Shown one piece after another: positions 16,637-24,541 of a stretch of DNA of 64,000 nucleotides. Both the position numbers and the translations under genes were made by a program. The notes under the pieces were generated by a model that saw only the letters and a list, made by a program, of their open reading frames with translations, ran no database searches and was not told the origin of the DNA. Positions within the stretch are counted from its first letter, which is position 1. Each line of letters begins with the position of its first letter. Location: positions 4,774,001 through 4,838,000 of the forward strand of contig NZ_CP058554.1 in the NCBI RefSeq assembly GCF_014109725.1, in the 5' to 3' direction. Source of the stretch: Comamonas piscis. Lineage in GTDB: Bacteria; Pseudomonadota; Gammaproteobacteria; Burkholderiales; Burkholderiaceae_C.

Positions 16637-17446
16637 ATGGCGTTGGAACCTGTGGAACTGTACCGTGACGAGCAGCATGCTTGTCTGATGTTCACCGACC
16701 TGGTGGAAGAGGATGCGCAGGCCGTGCAGGCCAACCAGTTCCTGATCGTGGACCATGGCACCGGCGCCATCATCGATCCGGGCGGCAACCTCGCCTTCAA
16801 CGAGCTGTACATGGGCATGGTGCGCTATTTCTCGCCGCACAAGCTGTCCTACCTGATTGCGTCCCATGCCGACCCGGACATCATCGCCTCGCTGGACCGC
16901 TGGCTCACCTCCACCCGCGCGTCCTTGGTGATCTCCCGGGTCTGGGAGCGCTTCGTGCCGCATTTCACCAAGGTGGGCAAAACGGAGAACCGCGTCATTC
17001 CCGTGCATGACGCCGGTGGCATCCTGCCCTTGGGCCAAAGCCAGCTGCACATCCTGCCGGCGCATTTTCTGCATGCCGAAGGCAACTTCCACTTCTACGA
17101 CCCGATCAGCCGCATTCTCTTCACCGGGGATCTGGGCGTATCGATGACCGATGGCTATATCGCCCGCACGCCGGTGACGGACTTGGCGCCACATATCGCG
17201 CGCATGGAAGGCTTTCACCGACGTTACATGGTGTCCAACAAGGTGCTGCGCCTGTGGGTGGCCATGGCGCGCCAGCTCGATATTTCGCTGATTGCCCCCC
17301 AGCACGGCGCGCCCATCATGGGCCCGGCCATTGCCCAGTTCTTTGACTGGCTGGACCACCTGATGTGCGGTATCGATGTAATGGACAACCAGAACTACCA
17401 GCTGCCGAAGCAGATGATCTCAGCGGTACCCCAACGGCCGCAGTGA
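16637..17446 (+). CDS. Metallo-beta-lactamase fold protein related to flavodiiron/ODP proteins
   Basis: A 269-residue stand-alone MBL-fold protein resembling the di-iron domain of flavodiiron proteins and oxygen-binding di-iron proteins (ODP). The expected ligands can be followed: H77-x-D79-x-D81 (ASHADPD), H143 (LPAHFLHAEG), D165 (FTGDLG) and H223 (PQHG). Compared with the canonical H-x-E-x-D-H motif, the Glu is Asp and the second His is Ile82, so the site is atypical. No flavodoxin domain is attached. Function could be oxygen or NO sensing or reduction, but this is inference. It ends 17 bases before the convergent ccsB stop, so the two transcripts probably overlap. Confidence 0.75.
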   Translation: MALEPVELYRDEQHACLMFTDLVEEDAQAVQANQFLIVDHGTGAIIDPGGNLAFNELYMGMVRYFSPHKLSYLIASHADPDIIASLDRWLTSTRASLVISRVWERFVPHFTKVGKTENRVIPVHDAGGILPLGQSQLHILPAHFLHAEGNFHFYDPISRILFTGDLGVSMTDGYIARTPVTDLAPHIARMEGFHRRYMVSNKVLRLWVAMARQLDISLIAPQHGAPIMGPAIAQFFDWLDHLMCGIDVMDNQNYQLPKQMISAVPQRPQ

Positions 17447-17463
17447 CGCGCTGGGCCGGCACC

Positions 17464-18837
17464 TTACAAAGTGCCGTAGCTGTGCAGGCCGGAGAGGAAC
17501 ATGTTCACGCCCAGGAAGGCGAAGGTGGTTACCACCAGGCCGACGAGGGACCACCAGGCAGAGACAGTGCCGCGCAAGCCTTTGACCAGGCGCATGTGCA
17601 GCCAGGCGGCATAGTTCAGCCACACAATCAGCGCCCAGGTTTCCTTGGGGTCCCAGCTCCAGTAACCGCCCCAGGCCTCGGCCGCCCACAGCGCGCCGAG
17701 CACGGTGGCGATCGTGAAAAACGCAAAGCCCACCGCGATGGCCTTGTACATCAGGTCATCCATGATCTGCAGGCGCGGCGTGCCCCGGTTGATCCAGCTG
17801 CGCAGCACAATCATCAGGCCAAAGAACAGCTCCAGCGGCAAGGCCATGCGCAGGGTCTTGTCGAGCGAGGGGTAGAGGCTTTCATCGCCCCAGATGCGGA
17901 AGGCCACCAGCGGCAGCACCAGGACCAGCATGGGCACAAGCACCAAGCCGATCCACAACGCCCGCTGTGTCGCGGCCTTCAGCAGGTAGGCCAGCGCCAC
18001 CATGGCGGCCAGCGCAAAGGTGCCGTAGCCGACAAAGTTGGCCGGTACATGCAGCTTCATCCACCAGCTTTGCAGGGCAGGTACCAGTGGTTGGATCTCA
18101 TGGGCCTGGCGCGCGACGGTGTACCACAGCAAAAAGCCCACCGAGGCGCTGACCACCAGCATCACAAAACCGCCCAGCGCCCGGGTCTGGTAGTGCGCTT
18201 CAAAGTACAGGTAAAACAGCGCCGTCATCCAGCCAAACAGCACAAACACTTCATACAGGTTGCTGACGGGGATATGGCCAATGTCCGGCCCCATCAGGTA
18301 GCTTTCGTACCAGCGCGCCATCGTACCCACCAGGGCCATCACAATCGCCAGCCAGGTCAGGCGGGTGCCCACCACGGACAATGCAGAGCCTTCGCCCTTG
18401 GAGAGCAGGCCAATCCAGTAAAACACCGTGCTCATGAAGAACAGCAGGCTCATCCACAGAATGGCCGACTGGCTGGAGAGAAAGTACTTGAGGCCAAACA
18501 CCGTCTCGGAGCGTGCAATCTGGCCCGCCCCATCCACCCGGTACAGCACTATCGCCAACAGCGACAGCGCAGTCACCACCACCATCAGCAACTGCAGCGG
18601 CCGCCAGAACCAGCCCAGCCAGATGAAAAATGGCACCGATGCGATCAGGATGCCTTTTTCGTAGCCATCCATATGGTGGCCATACAGAAACAGCGCAAAG
18701 CCGCCGCCGATGGCCAGCGCGAGCGCAAACAGCCAGTCCAGCACCGAGCGGCTGCTGAAGTACCCGGGATTGAGCTCCACCGTCTGGACCACGGTACCCG
18801 TTGTGCCAGGTTGCAGATGGGTTGACGCAGTATTCAT
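17464..18837 (-). CDS. ccsB: Cytochrome c biogenesis protein CcsB (CcsA/ResC type, System II)
   Basis: Membrane component of System II cytochrome c maturation: with ResB it delivers haem across the membrane and attaches it to apocytochrome CXXCH motifs. The Trp-rich haem-handling WWD segment is visible as AWGGYWSWDPKETWALIVWL-like text near residue 390, with conserved histidines in flanking loops (KLHVPANF, WLHMRLV). Many transmembrane helices cover the 457 residues. Its ATG overlaps the ResB stop by 4 bases. The naming varies between databases (CcsA, CcsB, ResC). Confidence 0.93.
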   Translation of the reverse strand: MNTASTHLQPGTTGTVVQTVELNPGYFSSRSVLDWLFALALAIGGGFALFLYGHHMDGYEKGILIASVPFFIWLGWFWRPLQLLMVVVTALSLLAIVLYRVDGAGQIARSETVFGLKYFLSSQSAILWMSLLFFMSTVFYWIGLLSKGEGSALSVVGTRLTWLAIVMALVGTMARWYESYLMGPDIGHIPVSNLYEVFVLFGWMTALFYLYFEAHYQTRALGGFVMLVVSASVGFLLWYTVARQAHEIQPLVPALQSWWMKLHVPANFVGYGTFALAAMVALAYLLKAATQRALWIGLVLVPMLVLVLPLVAFRIWGDESLYPSLDKTLRMALPLELFFGLMIVLRSWINRGTPRLQIMDDLMYKAIAVGFAFFTIATVLGALWAAEAWGGYWSWDPKETWALIVWLNYAAWLHMRLVKGLRGTVSAWWSLVGLVVTTFAFLGVNMFLSGLHSYGTL

Positions 18838-20969
18838 CGTTGTTCTCCGCTGGGGCTGGTGCCCAGAAGCTTTTGGCTCAGGCCTTCAAAATCTCGGTCC
18901 ACATCCAGGGTGCGGCGGTTGGTCGACAAGGCCATGCGCGCATCGGCGCTGCCATCGGCGCGCGGCGCCAGCCAGACCCACAGGCGCCGGTCGCGCACAT
19001 AAAGCATTGCAAACACGCCCAGAATCAAAAACAAACAGCCCAGGTACACGACCAATTTACCTGGTGCCTTGGCCACCTGGAACACGCTGGCCTGCACCTG
19101 GTCAAACTGGGTCAGCTCAAACACCAGCGGCTCCGGGTACAGCAGCGCATCGCTGAGGGACAAGACCGACTGGGTCATGAAGCGCTGGGTCTGCTCGCTG
19201 GGCTCCAGCGGCGCCAGGCCCTCATCGGCCCGCGCCACCTGCATCAGCTCAAACAGCACGCCGTTCAGGATACGCACCAGCACCTCACCCGCCTTGGCCC
19301 GCTCAGCCTCCGGCACATTTTGCTCCATGAAGGCCGAAATCGCCTGCAAGCCGGTGACCTTATCCGCACCAGGCTGTCCATCGCCGGCAAAAATCACCAA
19401 GGCTTTAAGGGCCGAGGCATAGAGCTGCTCGCGCAGCGCCGGGCGGCTCGCCTCCACCGCACCTGCCACATACTGCTGCACAGCCCGATCGCGCATCGCA
19501 GGCGTCTGCAGCGCGGCTTTCAGGCGCAAAAAGCCCCGGTAGCTGGACTGGTCATCGGCGGGAATGCGCAGGTAGCGAAACTGGTCGGCCAGGGTCTCGC
19601 GCACGCCCCAGAGGTAGACCGGCTGGCCATCGCCCATGTCGACAGGCAGCATGTAGTTGTTGAATTCCCGCGCTTGGCCGGAAGCATCGCGGAGTTTGTA
19701 GCTCACGCTCGGGCCCACATTGCGCAGGTCGCGGGGCGTCAGCACCTTGTTGCCGGCGCCCAGGTGGTTGTCCAAGCTGGATCTCAGGTCCACCTTGCGC
19801 ACATCGGTCGCGCCCTGCGCGGCATCACCCGGGTTGCCGCCCATGTTCTCCACATTGATGGTGCGCAGGCCAGTGAACTCCATCTCCAGCGGCGGCTGGC
19901 CATCGCCCAGCTTGATCTGGGTAGAGGCACCCACTTCGCCTTGCACTTCAAAGCTCTTGATGCCCACATCCAGCGGTACGGCGCGCAGTTGCAGGCGCGA
20001 GCCGCCGTCCTCAAAGCTCGATTGGTAAATCTCGATGCCCTGGTAGCTGGCGGGATGGTTGACCTCGATGCGCTTCTCGACCGATGCACCGGTCTGCTTG
20101 TCATGCAGCACCACCTCGCTGGCAAACAGCCGGGGCATGCCGGTCGAGTAGTACTCGACGATGAATTTCTTCAGCTCCACCGTGAACGGCAAATCCTGCA
20201 GCAGGATGCCGTCCGACTGGTTGAGGATGGCGGTGCCCGACTGCGCGCCCTCCGCCACGATCAGGTTGCCACGGAAGGTGGGGTTGTTGGCAGGCAAACG
20301 GTGCTGCTCGGGCACATCGGCAATCATGCCGCCGCCGGTGTATGTCGTTTTACCGCCCAGCAGCATTTGCGCGCGCACCACCAAATCACCATCCAGCAAA
20401 CCACCCAGGCAAATCAGCACAATGGCGCTGTGCGCCGCCAGGTAACCAATTTTGTGGGCGGCGCCTGCCTTGGCCGCCACCATCCAGCCGTCGCTGCGCT
20501 CCTGCAGCCGCACCTTCCAGCCGCTGCCCGCCAGTTGCGTGCCGACCCGCTGGGCGGCCTGGGCTGGCGTTTCCGCCAAATGGGCACTGGCCTGGTGGTG
20601 AAAGGCTTGCAGGCTCTGCACCCGCAGGTTTTCCTTGTACTGGCGCAAATCTGCCAAGTACTTGGGCGCATGCTTGGCAATGCACAGGCTGGTGCTGGTC
20701 ACCAAAAACGCCAGGATCAGCAAAAACCACCAGGCGCTGTAGACCGCATTGAGCTTGAGAGCCAGAAACAGCTGCGACCAGAAGGGACCGAACTGGTTGA
20801 CGTAATTAACGGCCGGCTCGTGCTGGCGCAACACCGTGCCGATGACCGATGCGATGCAGATGATGGACAGCAGCGCAATCGCAAAGCGCATCGACGACAG
20901 CATCTCATACACGGCGCGGGTGGCCAGTTGGGGCTGTAGCTGCGTTTGCGGGGGGGAAGATTCAGACAT
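18834..20969 (-). CDS. resB: Cytochrome c biogenesis protein ResB (Ccs1, System II)
   Basis: Partner of CcsB in haem delivery to periplasmic apocytochromes. The 711-residue protein has an early membrane hairpin (about residues 25-45 and 80-100, with the LSSMRFAIALLSIICIASVIGT-like first helix), another helix near 185-205, a large periplasmic domain of about 400 residues and a final helix (LVVYLGCLFLILGVFAMLYV) before a short cytoplasmic tail. It is translationally coupled to ccsB. The nearby cytochrome c4 gene is a likely client. About 200 bases without a recognisable gene separate it from cytochrome c4. Confidence 0.92.
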   Translation of the reverse strand: MSESSPPQTQLQPQLATRAVYEMLSSMRFAIALLSIICIASVIGTVLRQHEPAVNYVNQFGPFWSQLFLALKLNAVYSAWWFLLILAFLVTSTSLCIAKHAPKYLADLRQYKENLRVQSLQAFHHQASAHLAETPAQAAQRVGTQLAGSGWKVRLQERSDGWMVAAKAGAAHKIGYLAAHSAIVLICLGGLLDGDLVVRAQMLLGGKTTYTGGGMIADVPEQHRLPANNPTFRGNLIVAEGAQSGTAILNQSDGILLQDLPFTVELKKFIVEYYSTGMPRLFASEVVLHDKQTGASVEKRIEVNHPASYQGIEIYQSSFEDGGSRLQLRAVPLDVGIKSFEVQGEVGASTQIKLGDGQPPLEMEFTGLRTINVENMGGNPGDAAQGATDVRKVDLRSSLDNHLGAGNKVLTPRDLRNVGPSVSYKLRDASGQAREFNNYMLPVDMGDGQPVYLWGVRETLADQFRYLRIPADDQSSYRGFLRLKAALQTPAMRDRAVQQYVAGAVEASRPALREQLYASALKALVIFAGDGQPGADKVTGLQAISAFMEQNVPEAERAKAGEVLVRILNGVLFELMQVARADEGLAPLEPSEQTQRFMTQSVLSLSDALLYPEPLVFELTQFDQVQASVFQVAKAPGKLVVYLGCLFLILGVFAMLYVRDRRLWVWLAPRADGSADARMALSTNRRTLDVDRDFEGLSQKLLGTSPSGEQR

Positions 20970-21167
20970 GGTACGACGCTATCGGTGAAAGGCAGGGGCG
21001 GGGCCGCTGCTGCGCTGCCAGTCCGCACCCCATGGAGTCACCACCTGGGTACAAGTTCGCAGAACGCGTAAGTTTAGTCGGCCTACCTAGGGATAGCCCG
21101 TGGGCCACTGAAATGCCCCGCAGCGCAGTCAATGTCTTGGCGCGGGGGCAGGCCCAACGACCTTGGC

Positions 21168-21800
21168 CTAGCGCAGGCCCGCAATGTAGTCTGATACGGC
21201 CTTGATTTCCTTGTCGTTCATCTTGGCTGTCACGCCGGTCATCTGCAGGCTGTTGCCGCGCTTGCCATCGCGGAAATCATGCAAGGTCTTGCTGACGTAA
21301 TCGGCATTCTGGCCGGACAGGCGCGGGTACTGGGCGGGAATGCCGGCGCCGTTGGGGCTGTGGCAGCCTGCGCAGGCGGCAATCTGGCGATCAGGCAGGC
21401 CACCTCGGTAGATGCGCTCGCCCAGGGCCACGGCCTCCTTGTCCTTGGCAAAGCCCAGTTTGCCGGGCTTGCTGGCCAACCAGGCGGAGATGTTCAGCAT
21501 GTCTGCATCCGACAGCCCGGCCACCATGCCCTGCATCACCGGGTCCTTGCGCTTGCCGGATTTGAACTCCTGCAGCTGCTTGAGCAAATACTCGGGGTGC
21601 TGCTGGGACAATTTGGGGTTGATGGCGATCGAGGCATTGCCGTCTGCGTTGTGGCAGGCCACGCACACGGCGGTGTAGCTGGCCTCGCCCTTGACTAGGT
21701 CCGGCTTGGCGGATCGGGCGGGCGCATCGGTCGCCGAATACACAGAAACAGAAGAAAAAGCCAGTACAGCCGTTGTCAGCAAAGGGGCGATCAACTTCAT
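21168..21800 (-). CDS. Dihaem cytochrome c4
   Basis: Periplasmic dihaem cytochrome c4 (c553-type) that carries electrons to terminal oxidases. A signal peptide ends near YSATDA (residue 22-26). Haem-binding motifs are C46-V-A-C49-H50 and C143-A-G-C146-H147, one in each of two similar halves, each followed by a methionine that can act as axial ligand (DPVMQGM, LQMTGV). 210 residues matches the family. It is on the same strand as and upstream of resB-ccsB, so the client and its assembly system are neighbours. Confidence 0.92.
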   Translation of the reverse strand: MKLIAPLLTTAVLAFSSVSVYSATDAPARSAKPDLVKGEASYTAVCVACHNADGNASIAINPKLSQQHPEYLLKQLQEFKSGKRKDPVMQGMVAGLSDADMLNISAWLASKPGKLGFAKDKEAVALGERIYRGGLPDRQIAACAGCHSPNGAGIPAQYPRLSGQNADYVSKTLHDFRDGKRGNSLQMTGVTAKMNDKEIKAVSDYIAGLR

Positions 21801-21877
21801 ATCGTGGGTCTTTGTCTGGTTTATAGGTATAAGGCCAAACCGGCCGGATTCTACAATGATGCCTTAGATAGATTCAA

Positions 21878-22627
21878 ATGCACATGACGACAACACCTAG
21901 TACCCCCCAAGCCGTTGCAGACACACCAAGCCCTGGTATCGATGGCAAGGCGGCTATGGGCTGGATGCACACCGCCCGCTTTCTGACCACCGCTGCACAG
22001 CTGCACCAACTGCCCGTCGTCGATGTGCCTGAGTTTGCCTTTGTCGGCCGCTCCAATGCGGGCAAGTCCACCTCGATCAATACCCTCACCCAGCAGAACC
22101 AGCTCGCCTTTGCCTCCAAAAGGCCTGGCCGCACCCAGCACATCAACCTGTTCTCGCTGGGCAAAAAGGGCGTGACCGATGCCGTTTTGGCCGATTTGCC
22201 TGGCTACGGCTATGCGGCCGTGTCGCGCGAGGACAAGAAACGCTGGCAGCAGGTGATGGTGAACTACCTGGTGAGCCGCCAGAGCTTGACCGGTATCGTG
22301 CTGCTCTGCGACCCGCGCCTGGGCCTGACCGAGCTGGACGAAGCCCTGCTCGACATCATCCGCCCCCGGGTGGAGCAAGGCCTGAAGTTCCTGATTTTGC
22401 TCACCAAGGCCGACAAGCTGACGCGTGTCGAGCAGGCCAAGATCCTGTCCATCACCAAGCTCAATGCCGGTGGCGGTGAGGTGATGCTGTTCAGCGCGCT
22501 GAAAAAGCAGAATGTGGACCAGGTGGCCCAGCTGCTGTGGCGTTGGTCGCACCCGGAAGGCCTGGTCAGCCCTGAAGGCGCCGCTGCAGCGCCGGAAGCG
22601 CCAGAAGCCGCGTCGGACGAACAATAA
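21878..22627 (+). CDS. engB: Ribosome biogenesis GTPase EngB (YsxC/YihA)
   Basis: Essential GTPase required for assembly of the large ribosomal subunit. G motifs are in order: G1 GRSNAGKST (57-65), G3 DLPGYGYA (about 107-114) and G4 TKADK. An N-terminal extension of about 45 residues and an Ala/Pro/Glu-rich C-terminal tail flank the domain, giving 249 residues, slightly longer than E. coli. A second ATG lies two codons after the first; no clear Shine-Dalgarno decides between them. Divergent from cytochrome c4 across about 77 bases. Confidence 0.93.
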   Translation: MHMTTTPSTPQAVADTPSPGIDGKAAMGWMHTARFLTTAAQLHQLPVVDVPEFAFVGRSNAGKSTSINTLTQQNQLAFASKRPGRTQHINLFSLGKKGVTDAVLADLPGYGYAAVSREDKKRWQQVMVNYLVSRQSLTGIVLLCDPRLGLTELDEALLDIIRPRVEQGLKFLILLTKADKLTRVEQAKILSITKLNAGGGEVMLFSALKKQNVDQVAQLLWRWSHPEGLVSPEGAAAAPEAPEAASDEQ

Positions 22628-22660
22628 ACTGCCGAAGCGCCAGCCAAGGCATGCGACAAC

Positions 22661-22683
22661 AGAGGCCCGACAGGGCCTTTGTG
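22661..22683 (+). terminator. Short terminator between convergent engB and acyltransferase genes
   Basis: Hairpin AGGCCC (22663-22668), 4-base loop, GGGCCT (22673-22678), followed by TTTGTGCTTT. It lies 35 bases after the engB stop. The stem is short and the T-run interrupted, so efficiency may be modest. Confidence 0.55.
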
Positions 22684-22685
22684 CT

Positions 22686-23555
22686 TTATGAATAGAGCGA
22701 GGGCTGACCTCCGGGCCGGGTCTTGAAGCGCTTGTGGACCCAGTAGTACTGCGGCACCATGCGGCGGATCTGGGCTTCCAGCTCGCGGTTCTGGCGTGTG
22801 GTGTCGGCCACCACATCGTCGCTGGGGAAATCCTGCCAGGCCGGCGAGATGGTGACCTCATAGCCCTCCGGCGTCAGCCGGGTGTACATGCCAATCACCT
22901 TGGCCTTGCCCAGCCGGGCAAAGCGCGACAGCGAGGGGATGGTGGCAGCAACCTGGCCAAAGTACGGCACAAACAGCGAATCATTCGGGCCAAAGTCCAT
23001 ATCGGGCAGCAGGTACAGCAGCCCCTTGTCCTTGCGCAGGCTCGCAATGATGGGTTTGATGCCGTCATCGCGGTTGAGCATGCGCACATCGCCAAAACGC
23101 TGGCGGCCCTTGCGGATCCAGGCGTCGATATCGGCGTTTGGCTGGGTCGAGAAGATGGAGGTAAACGGCCGGCTGCAGTAGATGGTCAGCGCCGTGCCAC
23201 CCGCATCCATGCTGTAGAAATGCGGTGCAAAAATGATGGTCGGGGTATCGCCCTCCAGTTCCTGCAAAGCGCCCGTCATGCGGGTGCGCTTTTCCAAGGT
23301 CTTTTGCGGTGCAAACCACAGCCAGCTGCGGTCCAGCCAAGTTTGGCAAAACACCACAAAGCTTTCCTTGGCCCAGGCCAGGCGCTGCGCCTCACTCGCT
23401 TCGGGAAAGCACAGCTCCAGATTGCGCAGCGCAATGCGGCGGCGCGATGGCACCAGATAAAACAGCACGCGGCCCATCAACCAGCCCAGGCCGCGCAATA
23501 CCGACAAGGGCAGGTGCGACATCAGCCACATCCACCCGATAAACAACTTACCCAT
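22686..23555 (-). CDS. LpxL/HtrB-family lipid A acyltransferase (HX4D type)
   Basis: Inner-membrane acyltransferase that adds a secondary acyl chain to lipid A. The catalytic motif H-x4-D is visible in FAPHFYSMDAGG, and the protein ends VHKRFKTRPGGQPS, the usual C-terminal signature. An N-terminal hydrophobic helix anchors it. The frame runs 57 bases further upstream, but ATG at 23555 has AGAAGG 8-9 bases before it and gives 289 residues. Its start overlaps the end of the next gene by 8 bases (ATG GGT AA), so the two acyltransferases are translated in tandem. Which position each acylates cannot be told from sequence. Confidence 0.88.
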   Translation of the reverse strand: MGKLFIGWMWLMSHLPLSVLRGLGWLMGRVLFYLVPSRRRIALRNLELCFPEASEAQRLAWAKESFVVFCQTWLDRSWLWFAPQKTLEKRTRMTGALQELEGDTPTIIFAPHFYSMDAGGTALTIYCSRPFTSIFSTQPNADIDAWIRKGRQRFGDVRMLNRDDGIKPIIASLRKDKGLLYLLPDMDFGPNDSLFVPYFGQVAATIPSLSRFARLGKAKVIGMYTRLTPEGYEVTISPAWQDFPSDDVVADTTRQNRELEAQIRRMVPQYYWVHKRFKTRPGGQPSLYS

Positions 23556-24408
23556 GCTTTTGACCTTCTGAAGGAGCGGCAGCGAGGCTGCGCGGCTGCT
23601 TGTAGCGCGCATAACCCCAGAGGTACTGCTCAGGGCTCTCGCGGATCAGTCGCTCCATTTCCTGGTTGATCTGCAAGACGGCAGCCTCCGCCTCGGCAGC
23701 CAGCGGCGCTTGCAGGCCGCGCACATACAGATCAAAACCCCGGCCCAGTGGCCTGCGCACGCAGCGCGCCAATATAACAGCCGCACCCGTCTGCTGGGCC
23801 AACTTGGCGGCCAAGGTCATCGAGTAGGCCGGCTTGCCAAAAAACGGCACCCACAGGCCCTGCCCATCGGGCGGTACCTGGTCGGGCAGCAGCCCCACGC
23901 TATGGCCTTGGCGCAGGGCCTTGATCATCTGCCGCACCCCCGCCATCGTCGTCGGTGCCGATGCCAGCCCGGGCCGTGCACGCGCCGTTTCCATCAGCTT
24001 GGCCAACCAAGCCTGGCGCGCTGGGCGGTAGAGCACGGTGATGGGGCCATGCACGACACCCCAGCGCCGCGCCATGTACTGGGCCGAGAGCTCAAAACAG
24101 CCCATATGCGGCGTCAAAAAAACAATGCCCTTGCCGTCGGCCAGCGCCTGCTCGATGACTTCAGCGCCATGGATCTCGCAAGGCAGCGGCGCGCCAAACC
24201 ACAGGCGCGGCACCTCGGCCACCATGCGGCCGGTGTGGGCCACCGCCTTTTTGACATCGGCAAAGGAATAGCCCGCCTGCCGGGCATTGGCCAAAAAGCG
24301 CCTACGGTAAGTTGGCGAGGCGGCGAAGGTGAGCCAGCCCAGGCCAGCGCCCAGGCAATGCAATAGCCACAACGGCAGCGCAGCAAAGAGTCGAAACAAG
24401 AAAGGCAT
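23548..24408 (-). CDS. LpxL/HtrB-family lipid A acyltransferase (HX4E type)
   Basis: Second secondary acyltransferase of lipid A synthesis, 286 residues, sharing the family fold with its neighbour but clearly diverged. The catalytic motif reads H-x4-E (LTPHMGCFELSAQ), the commoner LpxL/LpxM form. Other landmarks are GLLPDQVPPDGQGLWVPFFGKPA and the C-terminal YLWGYARYKQPR. A hydrophobic N-terminus anchors it in the inner membrane. It is first in the two-gene unit; its start codon is about 130 bases from the divergent metK start, so the two share an intergenic region. Confidence 0.9.
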   Translation of the reverse strand: MPFLFRLFAALPLWLLHCLGAGLGWLTFAASPTYRRRFLANARQAGYSFADVKKAVAHTGRMVAEVPRLWFGAPLPCEIHGAEVIEQALADGKGIVFLTPHMGCFELSAQYMARRWGVVHGPITVLYRPARQAWLAKLMETARARPGLASAPTTMAGVRQMIKALRQGHSVGLLPDQVPPDGQGLWVPFFGKPAYSMTLAAKLAQQTGAAVILARCVRRPLGRGFDLYVRGLQAPLAAEAEAAVLQINQEMERLIRESPEQYLWGYARYKQPRSLAAAPSEGQKHG

Positions 24409-24441
24409 TAGAATATGTGGGTCGCTGAATTAAAGAGCAAC

Positions 24442-24541
24442 TTGCAGGGCGACGTTAAAAAACAAACTGCTAAAGCGTTCGCCAGGCTCCTTCAAGGCTC
24501 GGGCAACGCCATTGCCCCAGTTAATGAAGGAGTTTTTGTTT
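24442..24541 (+). promoter_or_regulatory. Structured metK leader with sequestered Shine-Dalgarno
   Basis: The metK 5' region contains CTCCTTCA (24487-24494), an exact complement of the Shine-Dalgarno stretch TGAAGGAG (24525-24532); pairing would hide the ribosome site. Inside that helix lies a second hairpin, GGGCAA-CGCCA-TTGCCC (24501-24517). Upstream is another stem, GGCGACG (24448-24454) with CGTTCGCC (24476-24483), whose loop contains CTGC (24467-24470), complementary to GCAG (24444-24447), a possible H-type pseudoknot. This is the layout of a translational control element. I could not match it to a known riboswitch class by eye. Confidence 0.5.

Noticed and set aside
17365..18825. Plus-strand open frame continuing past the MBL-fold gene
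   Set aside because: It is antisense to ccsB, whose WWD motif and membrane helices are clear; composition is Gln/His-rich shadow text.
24409..24541. SAM-II or SAH riboswitch in the metK leader
   Set aside because: The region is structured, but I could not align it to either consensus by eye, so only a generic regulatory call is made.
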